Positions 1 through 5,960 of a stretch of 32,383 bases of DNA are shown here, piece after piece. Below the pieces are notes generated by a model. That model ran no database searches, was not told the origin of the DNA, and worked only from the letters and a program-made list of their open reading frames with translations. Numbering within the stretch: position 1 is the first letter of the stretch; each line of letters opens with the position of its first letter. Source of the DNA: DAOMOP01 sp035444405. GTDB taxonomy: Bacteria > Pseudomonadota > Gammaproteobacteria > Burkholderiales > Rhodocyclaceae. The stretch covers positions 1-32,383 of the forward strand of contig DAOMOP010000022.1 of assembly GCA_035444405.1 (NCBI GenBank). The letters are read 5' to 3'. The position numbers and the translations under genes were made by a program.

Positions 1-2
1 CG

Positions 3-1388
3 ACCGCCGAGCTCGTCGGCGCCTACGCGATCGGCGTGCTCGCCGAGGCCGATCCGTCGCGTGCGGTGGTCGCGCGCCACGGCGCGCCGCTGTTGCTCGG
101 CGTCGCCGACGACGGCATGTACGCCGCCTCCGACACCGCCGCGCTGCTGCAGGTCACGCGCAACATGGTGTATCTGGAAGATGGCGATCTCGCCGAGCTG
201 CGCGCCGACGGCTACCGCATCGCGCGCCCGGACGGCACCGCGGTCGAGCGTGCCGTGCATGTGTCCAGCCTGTCGGCCGACGCGGTCGAACTCGGCCAGT
301 ACCGCCACTACATGCAGAAGGAGATCTTCGAGCAGCCGCAGGCGCTCGCCAACACGCTCGAGATCATCGCCGGCGGCGGCTCGGTGAGCCCGCAGCTCTT
401 CGGCGCCGAGGCGCCGCAGCTGCTCAGGGACGTGCGCCAGGTGCTGATCATCGCCTGCGGCACCAGCTATCACGCGGGACTGGTCGCGCGCTACTGGCTC
501 GAGTCGGTCGCGAAGCTCCCGTGCACCGTCGAGATCGCCAGCGAATACCGTTACCGCGAGTCGGTGCCCGACCCCGACACGCTCGTCGTCGTCATCTCGC
601 AGTCGGGCGAGACTGCCGACACGCTCGCCGCGCTCAAGCATGCGCGCGCGCTCGGCATGACGCGCACGCTGGCGATCTGCAACGTGCCCGAATCGGCGAT
701 CGTGCGCGAGGCGGCCTTGCGCTTCATCACCCGCGCCGGCCCCGAGATCGGTGTGGCCTCGACCAAGGCCTTCACGACCCAGCTCGCCGCGCTCGCGCTG
801 CTCACGCTCGCGCTCGCCAAGCTCGCCGGGCGGCTGCCCGAGGTGAGCGAGGGCAAGTATCTCGATGCGCTGCGCCATCTTCCGGTTGCGGTGCAAAAGG
901 TGCTCGAGCTCGAGCCGCAGATCGCGCAATGGGCGCAGCGCTTCGCCGCCAAGCAGCACGCGCTCTTCCTCGGCCGCGGCCGCCACTGGCCGATCGCAAT
1001 GGAAGGCGCGCTGAAGTTGAAGGAAATCTCCTACATCCACGCCGAGGCCTACGCCGCCGGCGAGCTCAAGCATGGGCCGCTGGCCCTCGTCGACAAGGAC
1101 ATGCCGGTGATCGCGGTCGCCCCGCACGACGAGCTTCTCGAGAAGCTCAAGTCGAACCTGCAGGAGGTGCGCGCGCGCGGCGGCGAGCTCTACGTCTTCG
1201 CCGACGCCGGCTGCGAGATCGCCGAGTCCGAGGGCGTGCACATCCTGCACATGCCGGAGCACTACGGCATGCTGTCGCCGGTGCTGCACGTGGTGCCGCT
1301 GCAGCTGCTGTCGTATCACGCGGCACTGGTGAAGGGGACGGACGTCGACAAGCCGCGCAACCTGGCCAAGAGTGTCACCGTGGAGTAG
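3..1388 (+). CDS. glmS: Glutamine--fructose-6-phosphate aminotransferase (isomerizing), 5' end cut by window
   Basis: GlmS makes glucosamine-6-phosphate from fructose-6-phosphate and glutamine, the first step towards UDP-GlcNAc for peptidoglycan and LPS, in the cytoplasm. The frame is open from the first bases of the window and gives 461 residues; the E. coli enzyme has 609, so about 150 N-terminal residues, including the catalytic Cys of the glutaminase domain, lie outside. Visible are the end of the glutaminase domain, the linker YRHYMQKEI, and two SIS sugar-isomerase domains with CGTSYHAG, SQSGETADT and ASTKAFTTQ. The isomerase-site segment KLKEISYIHAEAY-AGELKHGP and the C-terminal tail NLAKSVTVE, which carries the catalytic Lys, are intact and nearly identical to E. 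coli. The truncation is a window edge, not a pseudogene. The gene is followed by a palindrome at 1456-1475. Confidence 0.97.
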   Translation, partial: TAELVGAYAIGVLAEADPSRAVVARHGAPLLLGVADDGMYAASDTAALLQVTRNMVYLEDGDLAELRADGYRIARPDGTAVERAVHVSSLSADAVELGQYRHYMQKEIFEQPQALANTLEIIAGGGSVSPQLFGAEAPQLLRDVRQVLIIACGTSYHAGLVARYWLESVAKLPCTVEIASEYRYRESVPDPDTLVVVISQSGETADTLAALKHARALGMTRTLAICNVPESAIVREAALRFITRAGPEIGVASTKAFTTQLAALALLTLALAKLAGRLPEVSEGKYLDALRHLPVAVQKVLELEPQIAQWAQRFAAKQHALFLGRGRHWPIAMEGALKLKEISYIHAEAYAAGELKHGPLALVDKDMPVIAVAPHDELLEKLKSNLQEVRARGGELYVFADAGCEIAESEGVHILHMPEHYGMLSPVLHVVPLQLLSYHAALVKGTDVDKPRNLAKSVTVE

Positions 1389-1455
1389 CGGGCGGTGTTG
1401 CCGGGGTTCTGCTGTTCGTGACAAAAGGCGTCGAGCTCCGGATGGTCTGATGAAG

Positions 1456-1475
1456 GCGCCCGGCATGCCGGGCGC
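1456..1475. terminator. Perfect 20-bp palindrome downstream of glmS
   Basis: GCGCCCGGCATGCCGGGCGC is its own reverse complement and lies 68 bases after the glmS stop. In RNA it would form a very GC-rich hairpin. The bases after it (TGTTG) are only weakly T-rich, so intrinsic termination is plausible but not convincing. It could equally be a protein-binding palindrome. Confidence 0.4.
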
Positions 1476-1562
1476 TGTTGCGTCGCAGTCGAAGCAAGAG
1501 GCGATGGGTTGTGGCCCCGCGTGTGCGTCGGCGCCCAGCCGTCGCAACTCGGAGCACAAGTC

Positions 1563-2513
1563 ATGTGGGCGGGCGTCGCATTCGCGCTGGCGGCGGGGAT
1601 GATGTGGGGGCTGGTGTTCGTCGGGCCGCTGCTGCTGCCTGACTACCCGGCGGCGATGCAGTCGTTCGGCCGCTACCTCGCCTTCGGCCTGATCGCGCTG
1701 CCGCTCGCGTGGCTCGATCGCGCCGGGCTCGCCCGCCTCACCCGCGCCGACTGGGTGGAGGCGCTGAAGCTCGCGGCGATCGGCAACCTGCTTTACTACT
1801 CGTTCCTCGCCAGCGCCATCCAGCGCGCCGGTGCGCCGCTGCCGACCGTGATCATCGGCACCCTGCCGGTCGTGATCGCCATCAGCGCGAACTGGCGCAA
1901 TCACCGTCGTGACGGCAGACTGCCCTGGATGCGCCTCGGCCCGTCGCTGCTCGTCATCGCGGCCGGCATCGCCTGTGTCAATCAGGCAGAGCTGTCCGCG
2001 CTCGCCGGGCAGGACGACGCCGACCTCGCACGTTATGCCGGCGGCGCGCTGCTCGCGCTCGGCGCCGTGGCCTGCTGGACCTGGTATCCGCTTCGCAATG
2101 CCGACTGGCTGCGCGACCATCCCGGCCGCAACCCGCGTGCCTGGGCGACGGCCCAGGGGCTCGCCACGCTGCCGCTCGCCCTGGCCGGCTATATTGCGCT
2201 GTGGGCGTGGCTCACCATCACCGACGATCCGCTGCCGATGCCGTTCGGCCCGCGCCCGCAGGTCTTTGTCGCGCTGATGGTGGTCATCGGCCTGCTGGCC
2301 TCGTGGCTCGGCACGCTGTGCTGGAACGAGGCCAGCCAGCGCCTGCCGACTGCGCTGGTTGGGCAGCTGATCGTGTTCGAGACGCTTGCCGCGCTCACCT
2401 ACGCCTTCGTGTGGCGCGGGCAGTGGCCGGAGCCGCTGACCCTGGTCGGCATCGGTCTGCTGGTCGCGGGCGTCATGCGTGCGTTGCGGATCAAGCCGGT
2501 TCGGGCTGGATGA
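1563..2513 (+). CDS. DMT-superfamily (EamA-type) membrane permease
   Basis: The predicted protein has 316 residues and is almost entirely hydrophobic, with about ten membrane helices in two halves, as in EamA/RhaT-type drug/metabolite transporters. It begins WAGVAFALAAGMMWG, a typical first helix. The C-terminal half has the usual LASWLGTLCWNEASQRLPTALVGQLIVFETLAALTYAF-like arrangement; EamA proteins carry a similar stretch around helices 8-9. The start at 1563 is preferred over an upstream in-frame ATG at 1509 because GGAG at 1551-1554 sits eight bases upstream and the first helix then begins at the N-terminus. The substrate cannot be told from sequence; relatives export amino acids, metabolites or drugs. 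The 3' end overlaps the convergent MscS-type gene by 23 bases. Confidence 0.85.
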   Translation: MWAGVAFALAAGMMWGLVFVGPLLLPDYPAAMQSFGRYLAFGLIALPLAWLDRAGLARLTRADWVEALKLAAIGNLLYYSFLASAIQRAGAPLPTVIIGTLPVVIAISANWRNHRRDGRLPWMRLGPSLLVIAAGIACVNQAELSALAGQDDADLARYAGGALLALGAVACWTWYPLRNADWLRDHPGRNPRAWATAQGLATLPLALAGYIALWAWLTITDDPLPMPFGPRPQVFVALMVVIGLLASWLGTLCWNEASQRLPTALVGQLIVFETLAALTYAFVWRGQWPEPLTLVGIGLLVAGVMRALRIKPVRAG

Positions 2514-3441
2514 CCTCGTCCGGCTCCATCTTTCGCAGCCCGCAGGATGGTGCCATCTGCGTTGGCGCGAGCGAGATTCCCTGCTCGCGCAGCGCAGCGT
2601 CGATCAAGCTGAAGACCTCGTTGCGGCAGATCGGCTCCCGGTCATGCTGCGGCACCCAGTATTTCACGCGATAGGTGATTCCTTGCGGGGCGTAGCGCAC
2701 GACCTGCACTTCGGGCGGCTTGTCGTCCGCGATGCTCTCGGCCGCTGACAGCGCCTGGCGGATCAGCGCCTTGGATTCGGACACCGGCAGGTCGACCGGC
2801 AGCGTCAGCTCGGCATGATCGCGGTACTCCTTGCGCGGGGCACTGAAATTGGTGATCCTCTGGCGCGAGATCTGGCTGTTGGGCAGGATCACATAGGTGC
2901 TGTCCCGCGTGACGAGCCTTGTCGTCCGCCACCCGATCTCCTGCACCCGGCCCTGGGCCAGCGTTTCGATCCGCACCCAGTCTCCCATGCGGAACGGCGC
3001 CTCGATGCCGAGTGCGATGCCCGAGAGCGTATCGGCCACGACGTTGCGGATGGCGAATCCGAGCACCGCCAGCACCAAACCCGACCCGGTCAGAATGCCT
3101 GACAGATCCTGCCGAAAGAACAGCGAAAGCGCGACCAGTGTGGCCAGTGCGAAGAGGAATACGCGAAGCAGATCCAGTAGGACCTTGGGTGTCGGTCTTT
3201 GCCCCTTGCGGCGCCGCGAGAGCTGCGTCGTCACAAGTGCGTGCACCAGGTGCGCGCTGGTGAACATCGCCAACGCGATGGCGGCATTGCGAAACGGACC
3301 GAGCCAGTCCTGCAGGGCGTGATCCGGAGGGAGCAAGCGCAACAGCGGCTCCGCGAACCCAGCCAAGAGCAGCAGAAGGGCGAGGCCGACGGCGGGGCGC
3401 AGCCAGGACAGTATGGGTGTGACCGGATCGGGCGTCTTCAT
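2491..3441 (-). CDS. Small MscS-family mechanosensitive ion channel
   Basis: This 316-residue protein has three or four N-terminal membrane helices followed by the MscS core. The pore-lining helix and start of the beta domain are seen as GSGLVLAVLGFAIRNVVADT, then SGIALGIEAPFRMGDWVRI, and later RVQEIGWRTTRLVTRDSTYVILPNSQ, which are hallmark stretches of the family. Such channels open under membrane tension and release solutes during osmotic downshock. The start at 3441 (MKTPDP) is chosen because AGAGAAG lies about seven bases upstream; in-frame ATGs further up exist but would extend into the gap behind the GNAT-like gene. It follows that gene by 76 bases on the same strand. Whether it is gated by tension alone or by a ligand cannot be seen. 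Confidence 0.87.
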   Translation of the reverse strand: MKTPDPVTPILSWLRPAVGLALLLLLAGFAEPLLRLLPPDHALQDWLGPFRNAAIALAMFTSAHLVHALVTTQLSRRRKGQRPTPKVLLDLLRVFLFALATLVALSLFFRQDLSGILTGSGLVLAVLGFAIRNVVADTLSGIALGIEAPFRMGDWVRIETLAQGRVQEIGWRTTRLVTRDSTYVILPNSQISRQRITNFSAPRKEYRDHAELTLPVDLPVSESKALIRQALSAAESIADDKPPEVQVVRYAPQGITYRVKYWVPQHDREPICRNEVFSLIDAALREQGISLAPTQMAPSCGLRKMEPDEVIQPEPA

Positions 3442-3517
3442 TTCGTCTTCTCTTTCAACAAGCATCGAGGCGGGGACGGGCAGCTTGTACGGCATGCGCA
3501 CTGCGGTGTCGCGAGCG

Positions 3518-4477
3518 TCACGGCTGGCCCTCACGAACCCTCGTGTCGACGGGGCCATCGTCGGCGGCACTGGTCGCCGGCCTCAGCACGCCTCTGATAT
3601 GGAGCGCCTCGAGGCTCCAGTCGTCGCCGAACAGCAGCATGCGGGTGTCGAGGTCCGCGGCCTGGGCGAGGGGTTCCGTCGGCCCCAGGTCGTACATGCG
3701 TTTGTCGCGCAGGGCGACCCAGCGCAACGCATGGCGGCGGGCGAGCGCGCGCCACAACGCGTGTGCGCCCTCGGATTGGCGGGCGCCACTGAGCAGGCAG
3801 AAGCCGCGAGCGAGCGCCCAGTGGTAAACCGCGCTGGCAATGCCGCGGCGCTGGTACGCGGGGGCGTACTTGGAGTGCGGCGAGCGTACATGGCGATCGG
3901 CGCGGCGGTCGACTTCGATCAAGCGTTTGAATACGGTGTAACCGGCGAGACAGCCGCGCGCCGGATCCTCGACATAAACATAATGTTCGCCGTCGGCTTC
4001 GCGGTGGTGGAATACCAGCGCGGGCTGCAACGGCGGCAAGCGGGTGCACTTGTTCATCGCGGCGCCGGGAGTGTGCAGGCGGCGGTAGAGCGCATCGAGT
4101 TCGGCCTCGATGCTCTCGTCCGGGTGGCGCACATCGATGCGCAGGTCCATGCGCGCCGGCTGCAGCAGGCGCCGGACGCGAGCGGCGAGTTCGGCGCGCA
4201 GCGCGCGGCCGAGTCGGACGATGCCATCGTTGCCCAGTCTGCGCACTTCGAGCGTGCGCGCGAAAGCCATCACACGGGATTTGATCGCGCCGACCGCGGG
4301 TTTCTCGCCCGCGGAGTCGGGTTTCTCGAATGTCCCGCAGATGTCGCGGTAGCGGCCGACGCCCAACATCGTGCCGACCGGTTCCTGGCAGCGAGCGTCG
4401 CCAAACGGGCGGATGAACCGCTGCAATCCATCGTCGAAGGGCTGCTTCGCCCGGGCCTGACCTCGTGTGACAACCAT
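3518..4477 (-). CDS. GNAT-like N-acetyltransferase family protein
   Basis: The predicted 319-residue protein has a C-terminal GNAT-like fold. The segment HYVYVEDPARGCLAGYTVF resembles GNAT strands beta 2-4, and Q209-RRGIAS followed by AVYHWALARGFCLLSG resembles the acetyl-CoA pyrophosphate-binding loop and helix (Q/RxxGxG/A). The first ~110 residues are not recognisable; residues 110-150 are rich in charged amino acids. The start at 4477 is supported by GAGGG about eight bases upstream. The frame stays open up to 4813, but that extension has the look of non-coding GC-rich sequence. The acceptor substrate is unknown. It lies 76 bases upstream of the MscS-type gene and may be co-transcribed with it. 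The family call is moderate, the acetyltransferase activity is inferred. Confidence 0.6.
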   Translation of the reverse strand: MVVTRGQARAKQPFDDGLQRFIRPFGDARCQEPVGTMLGVGRYRDICGTFEKPDSAGEKPAVGAIKSRVMAFARTLEVRRLGNDGIVRLGRALRAELAARVRRLLQPARMDLRIDVRHPDESIEAELDALYRRLHTPGAAMNKCTRLPPLQPALVFHHREADGEHYVYVEDPARGCLAGYTVFKRLIEVDRRADRHVRSPHSKYAPAYQRRGIASAVYHWALARGFCLLSGARQSEGAHALWRALARRHALRWVALRDKRMYDLGPTEPLAQAADLDTRMLLFGDDWSLEALHIRGVLRPATSAADDGPVDTRVREGQP

Positions 4478-5047
4478 TGCATTTCCCTCGCGCAGTGCAT
4501 CGCTGCGCAGTCGGCGCAGCGCCTGGAATGCAGCCTGGCGGGGGAATGTCGATGCCCCGGAAGGTCCGGACGGACCTGGTTCGAACCGCGGAAGCGATCG
4601 AGGGGTGTGATGCTGGACAAGGGCCCGCAGGGGCTGCACGTTGACCGGGATGCGCGCGGTGCGCGGCGTCCCGAGCAAGTGCCGTGCGGGGGAGGGGCTT
4701 AAGCCCCTTGCCGGCCCCGCACGGCCTGCGAAAGCACGGCGGGAGACCCTGTTACCTTGTATGCGAGCTGCGTCGCGGGTTTGCACAGCGGCGAGACCAG
4801 GCAGCCCGCGCACGCGCGACCGCCCACGCGCAGCGGTGCGCGGCGGCGGGCAAGGCGGCGGGGAGCGGATGTGGTCATGCTGTGCTCGATCGGCGGTGAG
4901 CCGTCATTGTAGGCCAAGGAGCGAATACTTGTGTGCCTTCAGCGGCGGCACTGAGAGCGCGTGGAGCTGACCGCCGTTCGGCTACGTGATCGACGCGCGT
5001 TTGCGGAGAAGTGACCCGCACGTGATGGCTGCGGCGGCGCTCGAGCA
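4478..5047. other. 570-base gene-poor interval
   Basis: No gene that I can defend lies here between the IclR gene and the GNAT-like gene, both on the minus strand. It holds the nested palindrome at 4681-4725. A minus-strand frame from 4878 to 4699 (59 codons from an internal ATG) encodes an Arg-rich peptide with a CAGCLVSPLC cluster. It lacks a good ribosome-binding site and runs into the palindrome, so I do not call it. Some of the interval is presumably the promoter and leader of the GNAT-like gene. Confidence 0.6.
4681..4725. repeat. Nested (two-tier) inverted repeat
   Basis: The outer arms GCCGTGCGGGG (4681-4691) and CCCCGCACGGC (4715-4725) are perfectly complementary over 11 bp. Between them lies a perfect 14-bp palindrome, GGGGCTTAAGCCCC (4694-4707). 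Together they would form one long GC-rich hairpin with a small internal loop on either strand. No T-tract follows on either strand. It may be a REP-like element, a transcript-end structure for the iclR mRNA or a leader structure for the GNAT-like gene; the sequence does not decide. Confidence 0.75.
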
Positions 5048-5791
5048 CTAGCTCCGGGGCGCCCGGTGCGGGGTGCGCGTGCGCGTGGAAGGCGAGCCGT
5101 TGCCGGGCGACAGATCCAGCTGCGACGAGAAGCGCTCGGCAGCGGCGATGACCGCTTCGCGCGCGCGCTCGAGGTCGAGGTTGTCGAGGGCGACGACGCC
5201 GATCGACAATTCGATCCCGGCCAATCCGCTCGATGGCATGCGGATCGGGCTGGCGACGCCGACCGCGCCCTTTTGCAGCTCGCCGCGCGTGATGCAATAG
5301 CCGTCGCGTCGCGCGGCCTTCACCGCCTCGGGATCATCGGGGCGCTCGGGACGGCCCGCCAGGATCGCCAGTCCGGCCGCACCGCGGTCGATCGGGTGGC
5401 GGGTGCCCACGCGGTAGTGGATGTTGAGAAAGGCGTCGCGCGGTTCGGCGGTGAGAATCGCGACGCAGTCGGCCCCTTGCGCCATCGACAGGAAGGCGGT
5501 CGCACCGGTGCGCTCGGCCAGCGACTCGACCAGCGGCCGCGCGAGCGCGCGCAGGTTGCGCTCCGCATGGGCGGCCAGAAGAATCGCGCCGCTGCCGAGT
5601 ACGATGCGCCCGTCGGCCAGGCGCTGCACCATGCCGTGATCGGCCAGCGTCGCGACGAGGCGATAGACGATCGCGCGGTTCAGGCCGAGCTGGTCGGCCA
5701 GCTCGGCGATCTTCAGCCCGCCTTCGGTGCGCGCCACCATCTGCAGGGCAGTGATGCCGCGGTCGAGGGTCTGCAGTTTTCCACCCGTCAA
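5048..5791 (-). CDS. IclR-family transcriptional regulator
   Basis: Predicted 247 residues. A winged helix-turn-helix spans about residues 8-65 (LKIAELADQLGLNRAIVYRLVATLADHGMV), and the IclR effector-binding domain spans about 75-230 (RNLRALARPLVESLAERTGATAFLSM, RVGTRHPIDRGAAGLAILAG, GVASPIRM...LAGIELSIG). IclR proteins usually bind small organic acids and control the adjacent catabolic genes. The TTG start at 5791 has GGAG at 5801-5804 nine bases upstream and gives the normal family length. The upstream in-frame ATGs at 5914 and 5935 lie at or before the likely promoter, so they are unlikely starts. The C-terminal tail is Arg/Ser/Pro-rich. The gene is divergent from the P450-TRAP operon and is the obvious candidate regulator of it and of itself. 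Confidence 0.9.
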   Translation of the reverse strand: MTGGKLQTLDRGITALQMVARTEGGLKIAELADQLGLNRAIVYRLVATLADHGMVQRLADGRIVLGSGAILLAAHAERNLRALARPLVESLAERTGATAFLSMAQGADCVAILTAEPRDAFLNIHYRVGTRHPIDRGAAGLAILAGRPERPDDPEAVKAARRDGYCITRGELQKGAVGVASPIRMPSSGLAGIELSIGVVALDNLDLERAREAVIAAAERFSSQLDLSPGNGSPSTRTRTPHRAPRS

Positions 5792-5810
5792 GGCGAATCG
5801 CTCCGTTCGA

Positions 5811-5839
5811 CAGGGTCTCCGGCCTGACCGGCGACCCTG
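5811..5839. repeat. 7-bp inverted repeat in the iclR leader
   Basis: CAGGGTC (5811-5817) and GACCCTG (5833-5839) are perfect complements separated by 15 bases, which themselves contain CCGG...CCGG. The element lies in the predicted 5' leader of iclR, just upstream of its ribosome-binding site, so a hairpin in the iclR mRNA is possible. It shares its last three bases with the next inverted repeat. Confidence 0.5.
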
Positions 5840-5858
5840 CAAGAAATCACTCTTGCAG
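5837..5858. promoter_or_regulatory. Perfect 8-6-8 inverted repeat, possible second operator or leader hairpin
   Basis: CTGCAAGA (5837-5844) and TCTTGCAG (5851-5858) are perfect complements with a 6-base AT-rich spacer. It lies 13 bases upstream of the P450 -35 box and inside the predicted iclR leader. Its position suits a regulator-binding site for the P450 operon; alternatively it is an RNA hairpin in the iclR transcript. Its sequence is unlike the ATTAGA half-sites nearby, so it may bind another protein. Confidence 0.55.
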
Positions 5859-5870
5859 CTATCTGATGGA

Positions 5871-5899
5871 TTGACATCGTGGATTAGACGATTTCTAAT
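5871..5899 (+). promoter_or_regulatory. Sigma-70-type promoter of the P450-TRAP operon
   Basis: A perfect -35 box TTGACA (5871-5876) is followed after a 17-base spacer by TCTAAT (5894-5899), five of six matches to the -10 consensus. This is the best-looking promoter in the window. Initiation would be near 5906, giving a leader of about 55 bases before the P450 start at 5961. Confidence 0.7.
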
Positions 5900-5911
5900 C
5901 ACTCTATTAGA
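5883..5911. promoter_or_regulatory. Three-half-site operator, probable IclR binding site
   Basis: ATTAGA (5883-5888), TCTAAT (5894-5899) and ATTAGA (5906-5911) alternate in orientation with 5- and 6-base spacers, forming two overlapping inverted repeats. The middle site is the -10 box of the P450 promoter and the third, read on the minus strand, is TCTAAT at the predicted -10 of iclR. Binding here should block both promoters. IclR is the assigned binder only because of position. Confidence 0.65.
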
Positions 5912-5935
5912 CATAAAGTGTTCGATATTCGTCAA
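5906..5935 (-). promoter_or_regulatory. Candidate iclR promoter
   Basis: On the minus strand TTGACG (5935-5930) is followed after 18 bases by TCTAAT (5911-5906). It faces the P450 promoter and overlaps its initiation region. If correct, iclR transcription starts near 5899, leaving a leader of roughly 108 bases, which supports the TTG start at 5791 over the upstream ATGs. Confidence 0.5.
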
Positions 5936-5960
5936 TCAGAACACAGGAGGAGATGTCGCG

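Noticed and set aside
1..1388. glmS as a truncated pseudogene
   Set aside because: The frame is open to the first base of the window, so the missing N-terminus is simply outside.
4478..4813. N-terminal extension of the GNAT-like gene by 112 codons
   Set aside because: The extension runs through the nested palindrome, has Pro/Arg-rich low-complexity translation, and a good ribosome-binding site supports the start at 4477.
4699..4878. Small minus-strand frame with a CAGCLVSPLC cysteine cluster
   Set aside because: No convincing Shine-Dalgarno sequence, Arg-rich translation and an end inside the nested palindrome; chance open frames of this size are common at this GC content.
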